64,000 nucleotides of DNA. Source: Amoebidium appalachense. Lineage: Eukaryota; Ichthyosporea. The notes below the pieces were generated by a model. That model ran no database searches. It had not been told where the DNA came from and saw only the letters and a program-made list of their open reading frames with translations. The stretch spans positions 8,928,001-8,992,000 of the forward strand of contig CAVNZM010000007.1 in NCBI GenBank assembly GCA_963693365.1. Reading direction: 5' to 3'. Numbering within the stretch: position 1 is the stretch's first letter; each line of letters opens with the position of its first letter. Positions 1-9,720 of the stretch are shown here, one piece after another. The position numbers and the translations under genes are program-made.

Positions 1-255
1 AAATAATTGTACTTACGTCAACTTAAAGTCTTAACCCCTTAAAATAACTCCCTAAAATATTTTAAAAGCCAACAAAAACGGCATAAACCATTTACATGTT
101 ACATAAATAAGCGCTTTGACGTATTTGTTATTTCATAAAGCTATTAAAACAGACTAGATACTAATATTGTTGGTTTTGCCTTATCCTTAATGTTGGTACC
201 CCACAATTTCCCGAGTATACAAAGAACACCAAAAGCCCGCCATTTGCTGTATTGT

Positions 256-338
256 CCAATCACAAAATGGCAGTCAAAAACCTCCTATCCAATCGAAATC
301 GCCTTTACTGGGTTTCGCGCGTTCCTCAGTTGGCCAAT
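256..338 (+). promoter_or_regulatory. Cluster of three CCAAT boxes
   Basis: CCAAT pentamers occur at 256-260, 289-293 and 334-338 on the plus strand, each followed by C or G as in NF-Y sites. The spacing of 33 and 45 bp is typical of CCAAT clusters. No convincing ORF starts just downstream, so the promoter it would serve is unknown. Confidence 0.3.
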
Positions 339-439
339 CATTTCGCTGATCTCGGCTGGAAGCTAACCCTACTCTTGATGACATCATCTCTCATATGTGA
401 CGACCCCGTGCCTCGGCCCGGTGTGGTATTTAGGAGGCC

Positions 440-575
440 TTGGTGTGTGTGCATGTCTGTGTGCATCGTGTGTGTTGTGTGTGTGTGGGCGTGCATGTCT
501 GTGCATGTGTGCATGTGCTCGGTGGAGAGGGAAGGGGAAGGGGGGGATTCGTGTCCGTGCATGTGTGCATGTGTG

Positions 576-622
<47 letters not shown>

Positions 623-690
623 ATGTATGTGTGTGTGTATGTGCTCAGTTGAGAGGGAAGGGGAGGGGGGGGTGCACCGTGTGTGTGCAT
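440..690. repeat. Impure (GT)n microsatellite
   Basis: GT-rich sequence with interspersed GCATGTGT variants. The longest pure (GT)n block is at about 577-620. ORFs read through it on both strands are repeat translations, not genes. Confidence 0.9.
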
Positions 691-697
691 GTGGGCA

Positions 698-1362
698 TGT
701 TAATGCAAAGTACACACGGGGGAGTCCGTAGAATTTTTTTCCCGACGGAGGGGGGGGGGGACGTGATCGGGGAATTTCAGTGTTTTCTCCAGTCCCGCAT
801 GCAACATACCAGCCTTCGTATTCAAAAAACCCAAACACCATTTCCTTTAGCAAGTAGCTGACTTTCTCACCACCAAACGTAGATGGGGGTGGGGGGGAGT
901 GCCCACGTTCACCCACACATCCCCACGGGCATTTGCCAGCCCATCAAGGGGGGTCCAAGAGGGGGGGGGGGGGGGGGGGGGGGGGGGAGGGGGGGTGATT
1001 CTATAGTGTGCATGTGGAGGGAAAAAACGTGCAAAAACCCTCAGAATGGACGGATTTCGATGCAGTTTTTTTTTGTTTTCCCAATGGGAAGGTATGTTAA
1101 TGCAAAGTACACACGGGGGAGTCCGTAGGATTTTTTCCCGACGGAGGGGGGAACGTGATCGGGGAATTTCAAGACGAAAAATCTAAAATCTCAATATCTG
1201 CCAAAACCCTCCGAATGGACGGGGGGGGGGGGGGGGGGGGGGGGGGGGGAAGGGGGGGGGGGGGGGGGAGGCATCAAACGTGATGGCTCACACACCCCCA
1301 CTGAAATTTGCTGGCCCCATAGGTGGGGTCCATGGGGGGGGGGGGTCATTGTATAGTGTGCT
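698..1362. repeat. Diverged tandem duplication, period about 0.4 kb
   Basis: The segment starting TGTTAATGCAAAGTACACAC at 698 recurs at 1095 with few differences over about 80 bp, ending GGGAATTTCA. The following part (about 885-1015), with its G-run and TATAGTGTGC, recurs at about 1275-1362. G-runs at 961-987, 1221-1269 and 1371-1392 lie inside or beside the units. Confidence 0.8.
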
Positions 1363-1431
1363 TTTTTTTTGTGGGGGGGGGGGGGGGGGGGGTTACACAT
1401 TGGGTGGTTATTTCCAAGGCAATGGCAACGT

Positions 1432-1432
<1 letters not shown>

Positions 1433-1464
<32 letters not shown>
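1433..1464. repeat. Poly-C tract
   Basis: Uninterrupted run of about 30 C bases, followed by a GC-rich stretch. Confidence 0.9.
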
Positions 1465-1466
<2 letters not shown>

Positions 1467-1549
1467 TCCCCGGCGGGCCCGCCGCTGCGCTGCGGAAGAT
1501 TACTCTGATCCACTCGAATCCTTTTGTCCCAAACACAGGCTTGCAGGAT

Positions 1550-1791
1550 AAGAAAGGCCTGCACCTTGCAAAGCTGGATGCCTATTTGCATCAGAAGGGA
1601 ACTTCGACCCCAGCCCCAGGCTTGAAGGACGTGGCAATTGCCTAAAGTTCCTGCCGCTACAGCTGCAGTTGTTCCTAGCGGGCTTAACGCCTGCTGAAGC
1701 ACGGGGGACTCCACGGGGGGATCTGCCTCTTCCAGTGAAAAGAAAAATATTCCCATACAACAGCTGCTATATTCGACTGCAAGAAGGTGAG
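1550..1791 (+). other. Possible coding exon, unassigned
   Basis: One plus-strand frame is open from just after a TAA near 1548 to 1893. It encodes a stretch rich in Leu, Pro and basic residues and meets a donor-like CAAGAAG/GTGAGG at about 1791. The other plus frame and both minus frames are also partly open, so the strand is uncertain. I recognise no domain. It could be an exon remnant or chance. Confidence 0.2.
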
Positions 1792-1799
1792 GAGGGAGT

Positions 1800-2550
1800 G
1801 TATCTTAGGGTGGTGGGGTGTAAGGAGTTTTATGGTCGGCGATCCGCACTGCAGTTTCAGGTATGGTTGGCGTATTTATTCAGGACGTACTGACAAAATA
1901 GTAAGTATAGCTCTAGTATAGCGTGATGATATTCTTAGGAGCTTCCTAAGGTATGCGATATATATCTTTGCGTTTTTTTGCGTTTTTTTTTTTTTTTCTT
2001 TTTTTTTATTTAATTTTTTTTATTTTTTAATGTGTTTATTTAAGGTAAATTCCACGCACCGGCCACTTGCTCCGCGCAGGCATTGCACCGTTTGCCAAGG
2101 TATCTCGCCTAATTTATAGGTACCTTAAATATTATTATAACTAAAACTTCTGTATTTGGCAGTTGAATGCCCCAGTTTTACTTACATTAGACGGATCATG
2201 ATTGTAATGATAACAGTGCTTCGGATTCTGGTTTGCACCCCTCCAGTAAATCTTTGTTTCCATTGGCTATCAACGCCTCGCGCGCACCTGCGCGACGCCT
2301 TCATGTTTCATGTTTCAATAAAAGCGTACCTTGTGACGCCTTCATTGTGAATGCAGTGTGAAATTCGATCCTAAAAAACAACCAATCAAAAACTTTGGAG
2401 TGATCTATCCCACAATCAAATGTGAAATCCTTTTTCCGGCCGTATATATTGAGCTAACCCGCGCATCATGGATCGTGGTCCTGGGTAATCGGCGTTGACC
2501 GGGTGGTGAAGACGCCGTGGCTGAGGATTGCGATACGTGCTTTGCTTTTC
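1800..2550. other. No gene seen; AT-rich intergenic
   Basis: Contains a T-rich stretch (1974-2035) and ordinary mixed sequence. I see no supported ORF, splice-bounded exon or RNA gene here. Confidence 0.5.
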
Positions 2551-2559
2551 TATCCCAGG

Positions 2560-3480
2560 GAACACTTAAAGATCATCTAAATCGATCCCATTAAAGCCTT
2601 AAAGAGGTCCTAAAGTAATCCTAACACAATACCTAATTGCAACTCTGAACATCTTTAAGCTACCCCAAATAGGGCGTGAAGATCGCAGAAAGGTATCACC
2701 AATACTTGCCTAAGATTGCGTTAGCATATCACATGCACAGGCATGGCCTGTCTTGAAGATATAATTTGGATGGCCAATAGCGATACAAAAGAACTCTCCA
2801 AAGATCTCCTTAGATGATCCACTGCCTAGCTGTGATATATCCTGACGACATTCTAACGCAATCAGTTCGTTTCGCAAATGTTGCATGGCCATACGGGATT
2901 AAGAGAGGATAAAGATTGTACTAAGATCTCCGCAGTACATCTTTAACATATCTCTACGCCCATCCCACGAGCGCCTTGCGTCAACTTACTTGCGTGTATA
3001 ATGCATCTTACACACATCTATATTATTAATATGTATCGGTATCTCTCATAGACATCCTGTAGAATGAGTGCAGACGTCTTTAGGACATCTGTTAACTACC
3101 CCATGTTCCGGGATGATAAAAATATGTCCTCAATCCGTCCAAGATATCTTTAAGACGTAAAAGACATGAAAACCCGAAAGACGTCTTTCATATATCTCGT
3201 ATGCATCCGCAACCCATCAGACAATTTAATGGGGGGTTAAGGACATCCGGACTTGTGCTGATGGGTATAAGTGCACTTCCAGGTGTCTGTATGACATCTT
3301 GTCAGACGACTTTACTACGTCTTGCAGATGTCCACTGTCTTGAATCCGTGCCAGACGTATTTAATATATATGGGATGTGTTTCAGACGCCTTGCCATCCT
3401 GAAATTCCGGGTTATCCTAAACCCGTCCTAAGCTATCTTTTAGATATATTAACGACGATAGGACGTCCTAAAGTCGTACA
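2560..3480. repeat. Region dense in AGACGTCTTT/GACATC-like motifs
   Basis: Short palindrome-like words built on AGAC(G/A)TC, GACATC, AAGATATCTT and TTAAGAC recur irregularly, for example near 3046, 3078, 3150, 3178, 3237, 3287, 3350, 3385 and 3460. No gene is apparent. It looks like an old degenerate satellite or an AT-rich motif array, and it ends where the Ty3 element begins. Confidence 0.45.
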
Positions 3481-3538
3481 AGACAGGTTTCGGATGGGGG
3501 GTGATCTTTGCTGATGTTCCCTTCCACCCTGCGCATAG

Positions 3539-4378
3539 TGTGCAATCACTCTTGTCTGTAAATGGCAGCCCGGCTGCAAGGTGCTGTTAACAAATCTGAC
3601 TGAAAAGCATGTGTATTTGAAGCCTGGTACCCAGGTGGCAGCACTAGAGCCATTGGTTGAGGGTGATATGCTCACTGTTTTGGTCGATGTGTCCGGGTCC
3701 CCAGCTGCAGAGAAGACTGGTGTGGAGGCCGTTGGGTCAGACTCACCGTCAGGCTCTGTTGGTGGACAAGTGTTTGCTGCTGCTGCGCCGGCGGCTGCAG
3801 ACAAACCTCCGACGGGTGGAGCCACAGTGGGGGGATCAGGGACCACTGGGGCTACTGGGGACAACATTATTATTGGTGAGGGTGGCCGCGTACACGCTAG
3901 TGTGCCTGCACGTGTGTACAGGCAGGGGCGCGCGCGCACGGAGACTGTGCAGCCGTGGCTGTCAAAGAAGAAGGCCAGAGGCCGACTTGCTTTTGCAGCT
4001 AGGGCCAGGCACCCAGGGTCGCAGGCGCCTGGTGCTCCAGCCCCTACCAGCACTAGTAATGTTGCAGGTCCCGGGCAGGGGCAGGTTTCCTCTCCTCAAA
4101 ACGAACATGTGCATTCCGATCGGAATCTCGAGTTCTCATTGGCTGAGGGTACCTTCGGGCCGGCCGCTTCATCCTCTGAGGGAGGAGTTGGGCCGTGGCA
4201 TATAAGGGAGGACACTCAGGCCTGGGGCAGTGTGAGGGAGTATGTGCCGGGGATACTGAAGCATCTGGCCCAGGGGAAGAGACTGATGTGCAGTGTGCAG
4301 GGGCCCGCCATGCACGAGGTCAGTCTGGTGGTAGTCAGCCGGGCGCACCAGGAGCCAATCAGATTGCAGCAGGGGTGA
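3539..4378 (+). pseudogene. Post-protease segment of Ty3/gypsy polyprotein (5' truncated)
   Basis: The frame is open from after a TAG at 3536 to a TGA at 4376. Its first 40 codons contain the motif LLTNLTEK followed by a KPGTQVA block. This is the pattern found just downstream of the retropepsin fold in many gypsy polyproteins. The rest is a Gly/Ala/Pro-rich linker. The protease active-site motif is absent because the copy starts too late. The segment overlaps the pol frame (4195 onward) in a different frame, so either a programmed frameshift or a decayed junction lies between 4195 and 4378. Confidence 0.7.
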
Positions 4379-7317
4379 GCCACGTGCCCACAGCCTCTGC
4401 ATCTGATGCCGACTCAGGGGGCACCGAGGATGAATTACCACCGGGCGTGGAGGACCCAGAGACTATCCCCCTTCCTGATCTGACACCTGCGGAGAGCAAG
4501 AGATTCGCTAAGCGCATTCGGAGGTTGCTTAGCAGATGGAAGCACGTGTTTTCTGCACACGAGCATGACTATGGCAAGTCCAATGTGGCAACGCTGAAGA
4601 TAGAGTTAACCACAAATGAACCACAGTATCGGCCTCCATACAAAATTCCACACCATATCCGGGATCAAGTGTGGAAGCAACTTCAAGTATGGTTGGCTGG
4701 GGGGGTCATTGAGCCGTCCACCTCTCCCTACTCTGCACCCATGGTCTTAGTGCGTAAAAAGGATGGGAGCGTAAGAGTGTGCCTGGATTTTCGGAAAATA
4801 AATTCATGCACTGTGAGGGATGGCTACCCCCTACCCCGCATAGACACTTCTCTCGATGTGTTGCGTGGGGCGCGCTGGTTCAATGTGTTTGACCTCTATG
4901 GCGGCTATCACCAAATTGAGGTGGATCCAGAAACACGGCCTAAGTTAGCTTTTACTACGCCGTGGGGTCACTATCAGTTTTGTCGCGCACCCTTTGGGGT
5001 TACGAATATGCCGTCTGTATTCAGCCGCGCCATGAATACCGTATTCGCGGGCATGCTGTGGGTTCATTTGCTTGTGTATATCGATGACCTTCTTCTGTTC
5101 ACCCCGGATTTGGAAAGTCACTTAACCCTCTTAGAAGAAGTTTTCAGGCGGCTGTCCGCGGCTGGTCTAAAGCTAAAGGGGTCCAAGTGCCACTTTTTCC
5201 GGACAGAGGTGGCGTATTTAGGCCATCGTGTGGGCAGAGATGGTATTAAGGTTGATGACGGGAAAATCGCTGTGATACGCGATAAGCAGGCACCCACTTC
5301 TGTGTCCGAATTAAGGAGTGATTTGGGTCTGTTTTCGTATTACAGAAGGTTTGTTCCGAATATGAGTGACCTGGCCGAGCCGCTAACGCGCATGTTGGGT
5401 GATAGCCCACAGGATAAGCAGTTGCGCAAAAAGATTCACGGGAATGAGCCCCCCACATCTAGTGCGCGACGGAAGCGGAATGGCACGGCCAAGGAGAAGG
5501 CTAGGCAAGCCCGTACTGCTGCAGCAGATGAAAGCACAGAGGTTATTGGGCAAGCCGAATCAGAGGTTGTGGTGAGCGCACCGGGCGAGAATATTCATGC
5601 GAATATTCCAGCGAATAATTCGCGCACACGTGCGAATACGCGCAAACATGTCTATTTTGTGTGGGGTGAGGAGCAGCAACGTGCATTTGATGCCCTAAAG
5701 CATGCTCTCACACATGCCCCCGTGTTGGCTCATCCAAACTTCGACAAGCCTTTCATTGTGGACTCCGATGCTAGCAATGTGGCGCTTGGTGCGGTGCTGT
5801 CGCAGGTGGGAGATGACGGGCAGGAGCACCCCGTTGCTTATGCCTCCCGCACGCTCAGTAAGAGCGAGCGCAATTATTCCGCCACCAAGAGAGAGGGTTT
5901 GGGCATCTATTGGGCTGTGTGCAAAGCCTTTCATCAGTATACCTACGGGAAGCCATTTATTTTGCGCACAGACCATTCTTCGCTGACTTCCATATATGGT
6001 AACGGGGATGCCCCCGAGCCCATTGTTGCTGGCTGGCAGATGGCCCTGTCTGCATACACCTATGACATCCACCATCGTGCTAAGAAGGACCACAGCAATG
6101 CAGACGGCATTTCACGGCCTTCCAGCGCGAATTTGGTGCCCAGCGAAGATGATCCGGATCTGACTTTTCCTTCGCTGATTGGGTGTGTGCACGGAGATGA
6201 CCACAGTGATTTTGTGCCAGACACCGTTGTGTTTCCTGCGCTCGTGGTGACGCGTGGGCGGGCACGTGCGGACGGTGGTGCTGATGCACCCACCCACAAA
6301 CCCGCGTCAGCGGCGCGCACACAGAAGCGCAAGCGCACGTCAGGGGTTAAGGGTGGACCGGGGGAGGGTGCGCATGCCACTGCAGACCCCACCCCCACCC
6401 CCCCTCTGGCTGAGCATATCTCTGATGCTGCACGTGATCATACCCATGGGTTGAAGGTGAATACTTCCCGCGAGTTACGCGCGCTTACTATCCCACAGTT
6501 GCCGGGTATGCCTACTGTGGAGGAAATTAAGGCGGCGCAAAATGCAGATCCGTTTTTGTGCAGTATTCGTGATTACCTCAGCAACCCCACCGCGCCGGCA
6601 CAGGTGGATGGAAGTGTTGCTTTAGAGGCAAGCAGATGCACGGTTTATAAGGGGGTGGTGTATGTGTGGACACCGGAGCAGCGTGCGACTCGTCGCCCTT
6701 CGCTGCTGCCACAGGTCTGGGTCCCCGAGTCTTTAAGGGCACAGATTCTTGCGGCTTGCCACGATGCCCCCACAGCCGGGCATCTTGATGCCCAGCGCAC
6801 GTTTCATCGCATTTGGTCTTCGTTTTGGTGGCCGGGGATGTGGCATCAGGTCGTGCGGTATGTGAATTCGTGCGATAGGTGCCAGCGGCGCAAAACGCCA
6901 CGCTTGCAGGGCCGCTTGCCCGTGCAGCGCGGTTTCGCACCGCAGTACCCCTTTCAGTATGTGGCCATGGATGTGACCGTCTTGCCACCAGCGAAGAGCG
7001 GGAAGCAGTATATCCTTGTGTTCATAGACATGTTCACACGGTGGGCTGAGTTGGTGATGTTCGATCATCCACCCACCGCAGAGGATATCGCTAATGCTTT
7101 CCACGACTATGTTTTCGCGCGACACGGACCACCCGAGTTTGTGCTGTCGGATAATGGGTCGAATATTTCTGCGCAGCTGGTTAAGGATGTGTTAACCCTC
7201 CTAACTAGTCGCCAGATCCTCGCGTCACCCTACTCCCCCCAGACAAATGGGCTGGTTGAACGGTTCAATCGCACCCTTAAGAGTATTCTTGCGCAAGTGG
7301 CTGCACTGATAAGTTAA
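4195..7317 (+). CDS. pol: Ty3/gypsy pol: reverse transcriptase, RNase H, integrase (broken)
   Basis: Open frame of 1040 codons. The reverse transcriptase shows the YIDDLL catalytic motif near 5083 and a conserved FDLYGGYHQI block at about 4890. RNase H begins near 5755 with the DSDAS motif. The integrase zinc knuckle (HX5H...CX2C) is at about 6760-6890, and the DDE core is visible as AMDV, LSDNGSN and NGLVERFNR (about 6965-7270). A charged segment of about 80 codons (5400-5645) separates the RT thumb from the usual VWGEEQQRAF start of the connection, and a long Lys/Arg-rich linker precedes integrase. The frame ends at TAA 7315-7317 inside integrase. Homology continues in the next frame, so this is a frameshift rather than a natural end. 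It would reverse-transcribe and insert the element's RNA if intact. Confidence 0.95.
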   Translation: MAYKGGHSGLGQCEGVCAGDTEASGPGEETDVQCAGARHARGQSGGSQPGAPGANQIAAGVSHVPTASASDADSGGTEDELPPGVEDPETIPLPDLTPAESKRFAKRIRRLLSRWKHVFSAHEHDYGKSNVATLKIELTTNEPQYRPPYKIPHHIRDQVWKQLQVWLAGGVIEPSTSPYSAPMVLVRKKDGSVRVCLDFRKINSCTVRDGYPLPRIDTSLDVLRGARWFNVFDLYGGYHQIEVDPETRPKLAFTTPWGHYQFCRAPFGVTNMPSVFSRAMNTVFAGMLWVHLLVYIDDLLLFTPDLESHLTLLEEVFRRLSAAGLKLKGSKCHFFRTEVAYLGHRVGRDGIKVDDGKIAVIRDKQAPTSVSELRSDLGLFSYYRRFVPNMSDLAEPLTRMLGDSPQDKQLRKKIHGNEPPTSSARRKRNGTAKEKARQARTAAADESTEVIGQAESEVVVSAPGENIHANIPANNSRTRANTRKHVYFVWGEEQQRAFDALKHALTHAPVLAHPNFDKPFIVDSDASNVALGAVLSQVGDDGQEHPVAYASRTLSKSERNYSATKREGLGIYWAVCKAFHQYTYGKPFILRTDHSSLTSIYGNGDAPEPIVAGWQMALSAYTYDIHHRAKKDHSNADGISRPSSANLVPSEDDPDLTFPSLIGCVHGDDHSDFVPDTVVFPALVVTRGRARADGGADAPTHKPASAARTQKRKRTSGVKGGPGEGAHATADPTPTPPLAEHISDAARDHTHGLKVNTSRELRALTIPQLPGMPTVEEIKAAQNADPFLCSIRDYLSNPTAPAQVDGSVALEASRCTVYKGVVYVWTPEQRATRRPSLLPQVWVPESLRAQILAACHDAPTAGHLDAQRTFHRIWSSFWWPGMWHQVVRYVNSCDRCQRRKTPRLQGRLPVQRGFAPQYPFQYVAMDVTVLPPAKSGKQYILVFIDMFTRWAELVMFDHPPTAEDIANAFHDYVFARHGPPEFVLSDNGSNISAQLVKDVLTLLTSRQILASPYSPQTNGLVERFNRTLKSILAQVAALIS

Positions 7318-8117
7318 CGGAGTGGGACACGTTTTTGCCCCAGGTGCTGTTTGCCTACCACACGGCTATGCACTCCGCACTGGGCGACAGTTCTTTCTTC
7401 CTTTCGTATGGCCGGGACCCCCGTGACCCCTTTGTGGAGAAACTGGGCCCCGAGTACAGCGGCGCCACTAAGGAGCATCGGTATGCACTCTGGGAGCGAT
7501 TGACCTATGCGCGCGATGTGGTTCGTGCACGTATGGTTACCGAGCAAGATCGGCACCGCAAATCAGCCAATCAGAAGGCGCGGCCTGTTCCCGATTTGGC
7601 AGATTTGGTGCTCAAGCTCGACAACACCCTTAACAACAAGAAGGTGGTTGATGGTGATGGTAACCAGCTGTATGAGGCTGCTAGCCTACGGGACAAGTGG
7701 GTGGGGCCCTACCGGGTTTTGCGCAAAGTCGCGCCACTTACCTACGATATTCAGCAGGTGGGGACACAGGATGTGGAGCGTTCGCACGCTCGTTTCCTTA
7801 AACCCTATGTACCCCGCACGGATGGACCTCCTACCCCACTACCTGAGTCCCGTGTGGCAGGTGACGCTGTGACCGCGGAAGTGGCCAAGATTATTGACCA
7901 TAAATGGGAAAATGGTCGCGCCCTCTACAAAGTTCGCTGGAAGGGGTTTAAGGCCACCGATGATTCGTGGGAGTCACATGCAAACTTGTCTGAGTCGGCC
8001 TCGGGTGCCTTAGCTGATTATTTGCAGCAAGTGATTCGGCCCCCCAGTGAGGAGCCAATCAAAAATCAGCGCAAGGACACCCAACAGCATGTGCGCAAAC
8101 GCAGACGTAAAGGTTGA
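7302..8117 (+). CDS. pol: Ty3/gypsy integrase C-terminus with chromodomain
   Basis: The frame opens before the stop of the preceding ORF and continues the integrase with a LTEWDTFLPQ block, then YGRDPRDP and the GPYRV-type C-terminal domain. A chromodomain follows at about 7875-8035, with the motif LYKVRWKGF and DDSWE. Chromodomains of this class direct integration to marked chromatin. A basic tail ends at TGA 8115-8117. The relation to the previous ORF is a one-base frame change around 7300, which is either a real lesion or an assembly error. Confidence 0.93.
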   Translation, partial: CTDKLTEWDTFLPQVLFAYHTAMHSALGDSSFFLSYGRDPRDPFVEKLGPEYSGATKEHRYALWERLTYARDVVRARMVTEQDRHRKSANQKARPVPDLADLVLKLDNTLNNKKVVDGDGNQLYEAASLRDKWVGPYRVLRKVAPLTYDIQQVGTQDVERSHARFLKPYVPRTDGPPTPLPESRVAGDAVTAEVAKIIDHKWENGRALYKVRWKGFKATDDSWESHANLSESASGALADYLQQVIRPPSEEPIKNQRKDTQQHVRKRRRKG

Positions 8118-8173
8118 TCCCCCTTAAGGGCAGGGCATGTGGGCACTCGGTGCAGTTGCCCTTCGTTGCCCCT

Positions 8174-8187
8174 AGGGAGGGGGGGGG
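8174..8187 (+). promoter_or_regulatory. Polypurine tract of the Ty3/gypsy element
   Basis: AGGGAGG followed by a G-run lies directly before a TGT that opens the 3' LTR. This is the position and composition expected of the plus-strand primer. Confidence 0.7.
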
Positions 8188-8814
8188 TGTAGACATGGTT
8201 GTGTACATTCACGTGCACACCGTGCTGTTCCCCCACAACCAGTCTACGTGCCTTTGTGTCTTCTCGCCAGAGGCTGGAATAGAGCCTCGGAAGCAGCTAC
8301 CAATCGGCTGCATCACTTTTAGCTGTATTCCTTATCAGGGCAGTTGCTCTGCACTTTAAGTATGCAGTTAGGAGCGATGCAAAGAACGTGAACACTTTGC
8401 CAGCATGTATCTTAGGTGTACGGCACACACTGTGTGCCGTAGACACTTTATTGGGCACTAGACATACACATGTAGCACTGTAGTATAACTTGAAGCTAGA
8501 TTATGATCACCCAGGAGAAGCTCATGTACTCATGTATATGTCATGTACTTTATTTTAAGTAGGGCCACATGCCTATTGGCTGTCGCCTTACAAAAGTATG
8601 CGAGCAGTGCTCTCCGGACCGGCGGAAACCAAGGGACTATAAAAGGCTGGCACATTCCAGACTTGGGTCACTTGGGCGGGGCTGTGTGTCCGAGTAAACG
8701 TTACACTAGTCGTGCGGTGTCAGACTAGCTGTAGCACCCGCTTTCTTGTCTCTATAATACGTGCTTCTCCTAGCCTGCATATGTTAACTAGGGCATAGTA
8801 TTAGTGTATACACA
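8188..8814 (+). repeat. 3' LTR of the Ty3/gypsy element
   Basis: Starts TGTAGACA right after the polypurine tract. A TATA box (ACTATAAAAGG) is at about 8637-8647. The end is uncertain: a TATACACA ending at 8814 gives a TGT...ACA LTR of about 627 bp. No second copy exists in the window to confirm the ends. Confidence 0.6.
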
Positions 8815-8826
8815 CCCTGGTTTTCC

Positions 8827-8861
8827 ACATGGAATTCCGGATATTCACATGGAATTCCGGA
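8827..8861 (+). repeat. Two tandem copies of an 18 bp unit
   Basis: CACATGGAATTCCGGAT is repeated twice with a short spacer, just outside the presumed LTR end. Confidence 0.8.
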
Positions 8862-8958
8862 TCAGATCGCAGATCATTCTAGATCTTGCCGGTGGTGATG
8901 GTGGTGGCTTTGTAGTGTGTCTGTGGGTACCCGTGTGTGCCAGTGTGTGGGGAGGGAG

Positions 8959-9000
<42 letters not shown>
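8959..9000. repeat. Poly-G tract of about 42 bp
   Basis: Uninterrupted G-run following GGGAGGGAGG. Confidence 0.9.
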
Positions 9001-9004
<4 letters not shown>

Positions 9005-9052
9005 TATAGCATGGGGTAATTTTGCACTTTTTTGTCCGAGCTAAGCGGATAC

Positions 9053-9282
9053 TCGTGGTGACGTCATGCGTGGCATATGTTTCCGGCCCGGCTGTGCGAG
9101 CTGTGACGTCATACTTGGCGTGGAATAGTCCACAGGTGTATCTGTGCAAGTTGCCTGGAAGTCTATGGTCGAATATTTCATGTTCCTTTTATGATCAGAG
9201 TACCTCGTCCCATTACCATGCCAGCTCCACACATGCCTAGTCGAGCATGAGCTCCTTGTCGCACAGTAGTACTTGCGGCAAC
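9053..9282 (+). repeat. Left arm of a long inverted repeat
   Basis: Three blocks (9053-9097, 9096-9132, 9207-9282) match, in inverted orientation and in the same order, blocks at 12093-12137, 11867-11907 and 11795-11863. The first block pair matches at about 41 of 45 positions. This arm carries an extra 75 bp (9133-9206). Two TGACGTCA sites (9059, 9104) lie in it. Confidence 0.85.
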
Positions 9283-9289
9283 CGGGGCT

Positions 9290-9720
9290 AACTCCCCCCT
9301 GGGTTGGGAATGGGCGGCTTGAGAAAAAATTCCACCGCATCTCAAATATCCTGTATACACGATATTGAGGAGGGGGGAAATGTGCATCCCCCTGGTTGAG
9401 GGGGTTCGATGTCCGATATGGAGGTCCTTCATTTTCCATCTCTGACGTCATAATCCCCTTTCATTTTCCATGCACACATATAAAGACATAGCATGATATT
9501 TATTACATAATATCCGTAATAAATGCATACGATAGCATGATATTTTACTTTTTAAAATATATGATTTCACCTTAAAGTTTTAAAACCCACTTCGGACTGG
9601 GTTTCCATGCTTTTCCATGCGAACATCTGGAGTGCTGGCCCGAAAAGCGACCCGTCGACCCTTGCCTGCGAACATACATGATCATCAGTTTGCCCAATCG
9701 CTCGCCCATTTTCATTTGCA
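9290..9720. other. No gene seen
   Basis: Mixed sequence with a TGACGTCA site at 9443-9450 and an AT-rich part (9480-9600). It ends in a good 3' splice-site context, CATTTGCAG/GA at 9720. Confidence 0.4.

Larger units (their letters stand above)
3500..8814 (+). mobile_element. 5'-truncated Ty3/gypsy chromovirus-type retrotransposon
   Basis: The element begins abruptly in the region just after the retropepsin core and continues through reverse transcriptase, RNase H, integrase and a C-terminal chromodomain. A polypurine tract (AGGG plus G-run, 8174-8187) and a 3' LTR follow. No 5' LTR, primer-binding site or gag was found upstream of about 3.5 kb, so the copy is truncated. Integrase is also frameshifted near 7300. 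Both defects suggest an inactive copy. The order RT-RH-INT and the chromodomain place it among Ty3/gypsy chromoviruses. Confidence 0.95.

Noticed and set aside
3100-3500. 5' LTR of the Ty3 element
   Set aside because: No match to the 3' LTR at 8188-8814 and no TGT...ACA boundary; the copy is truncated.
3433-4053. 206-codon minus-strand ORF
   Set aside because: Shadow of the plus-strand retrotransposon frame.
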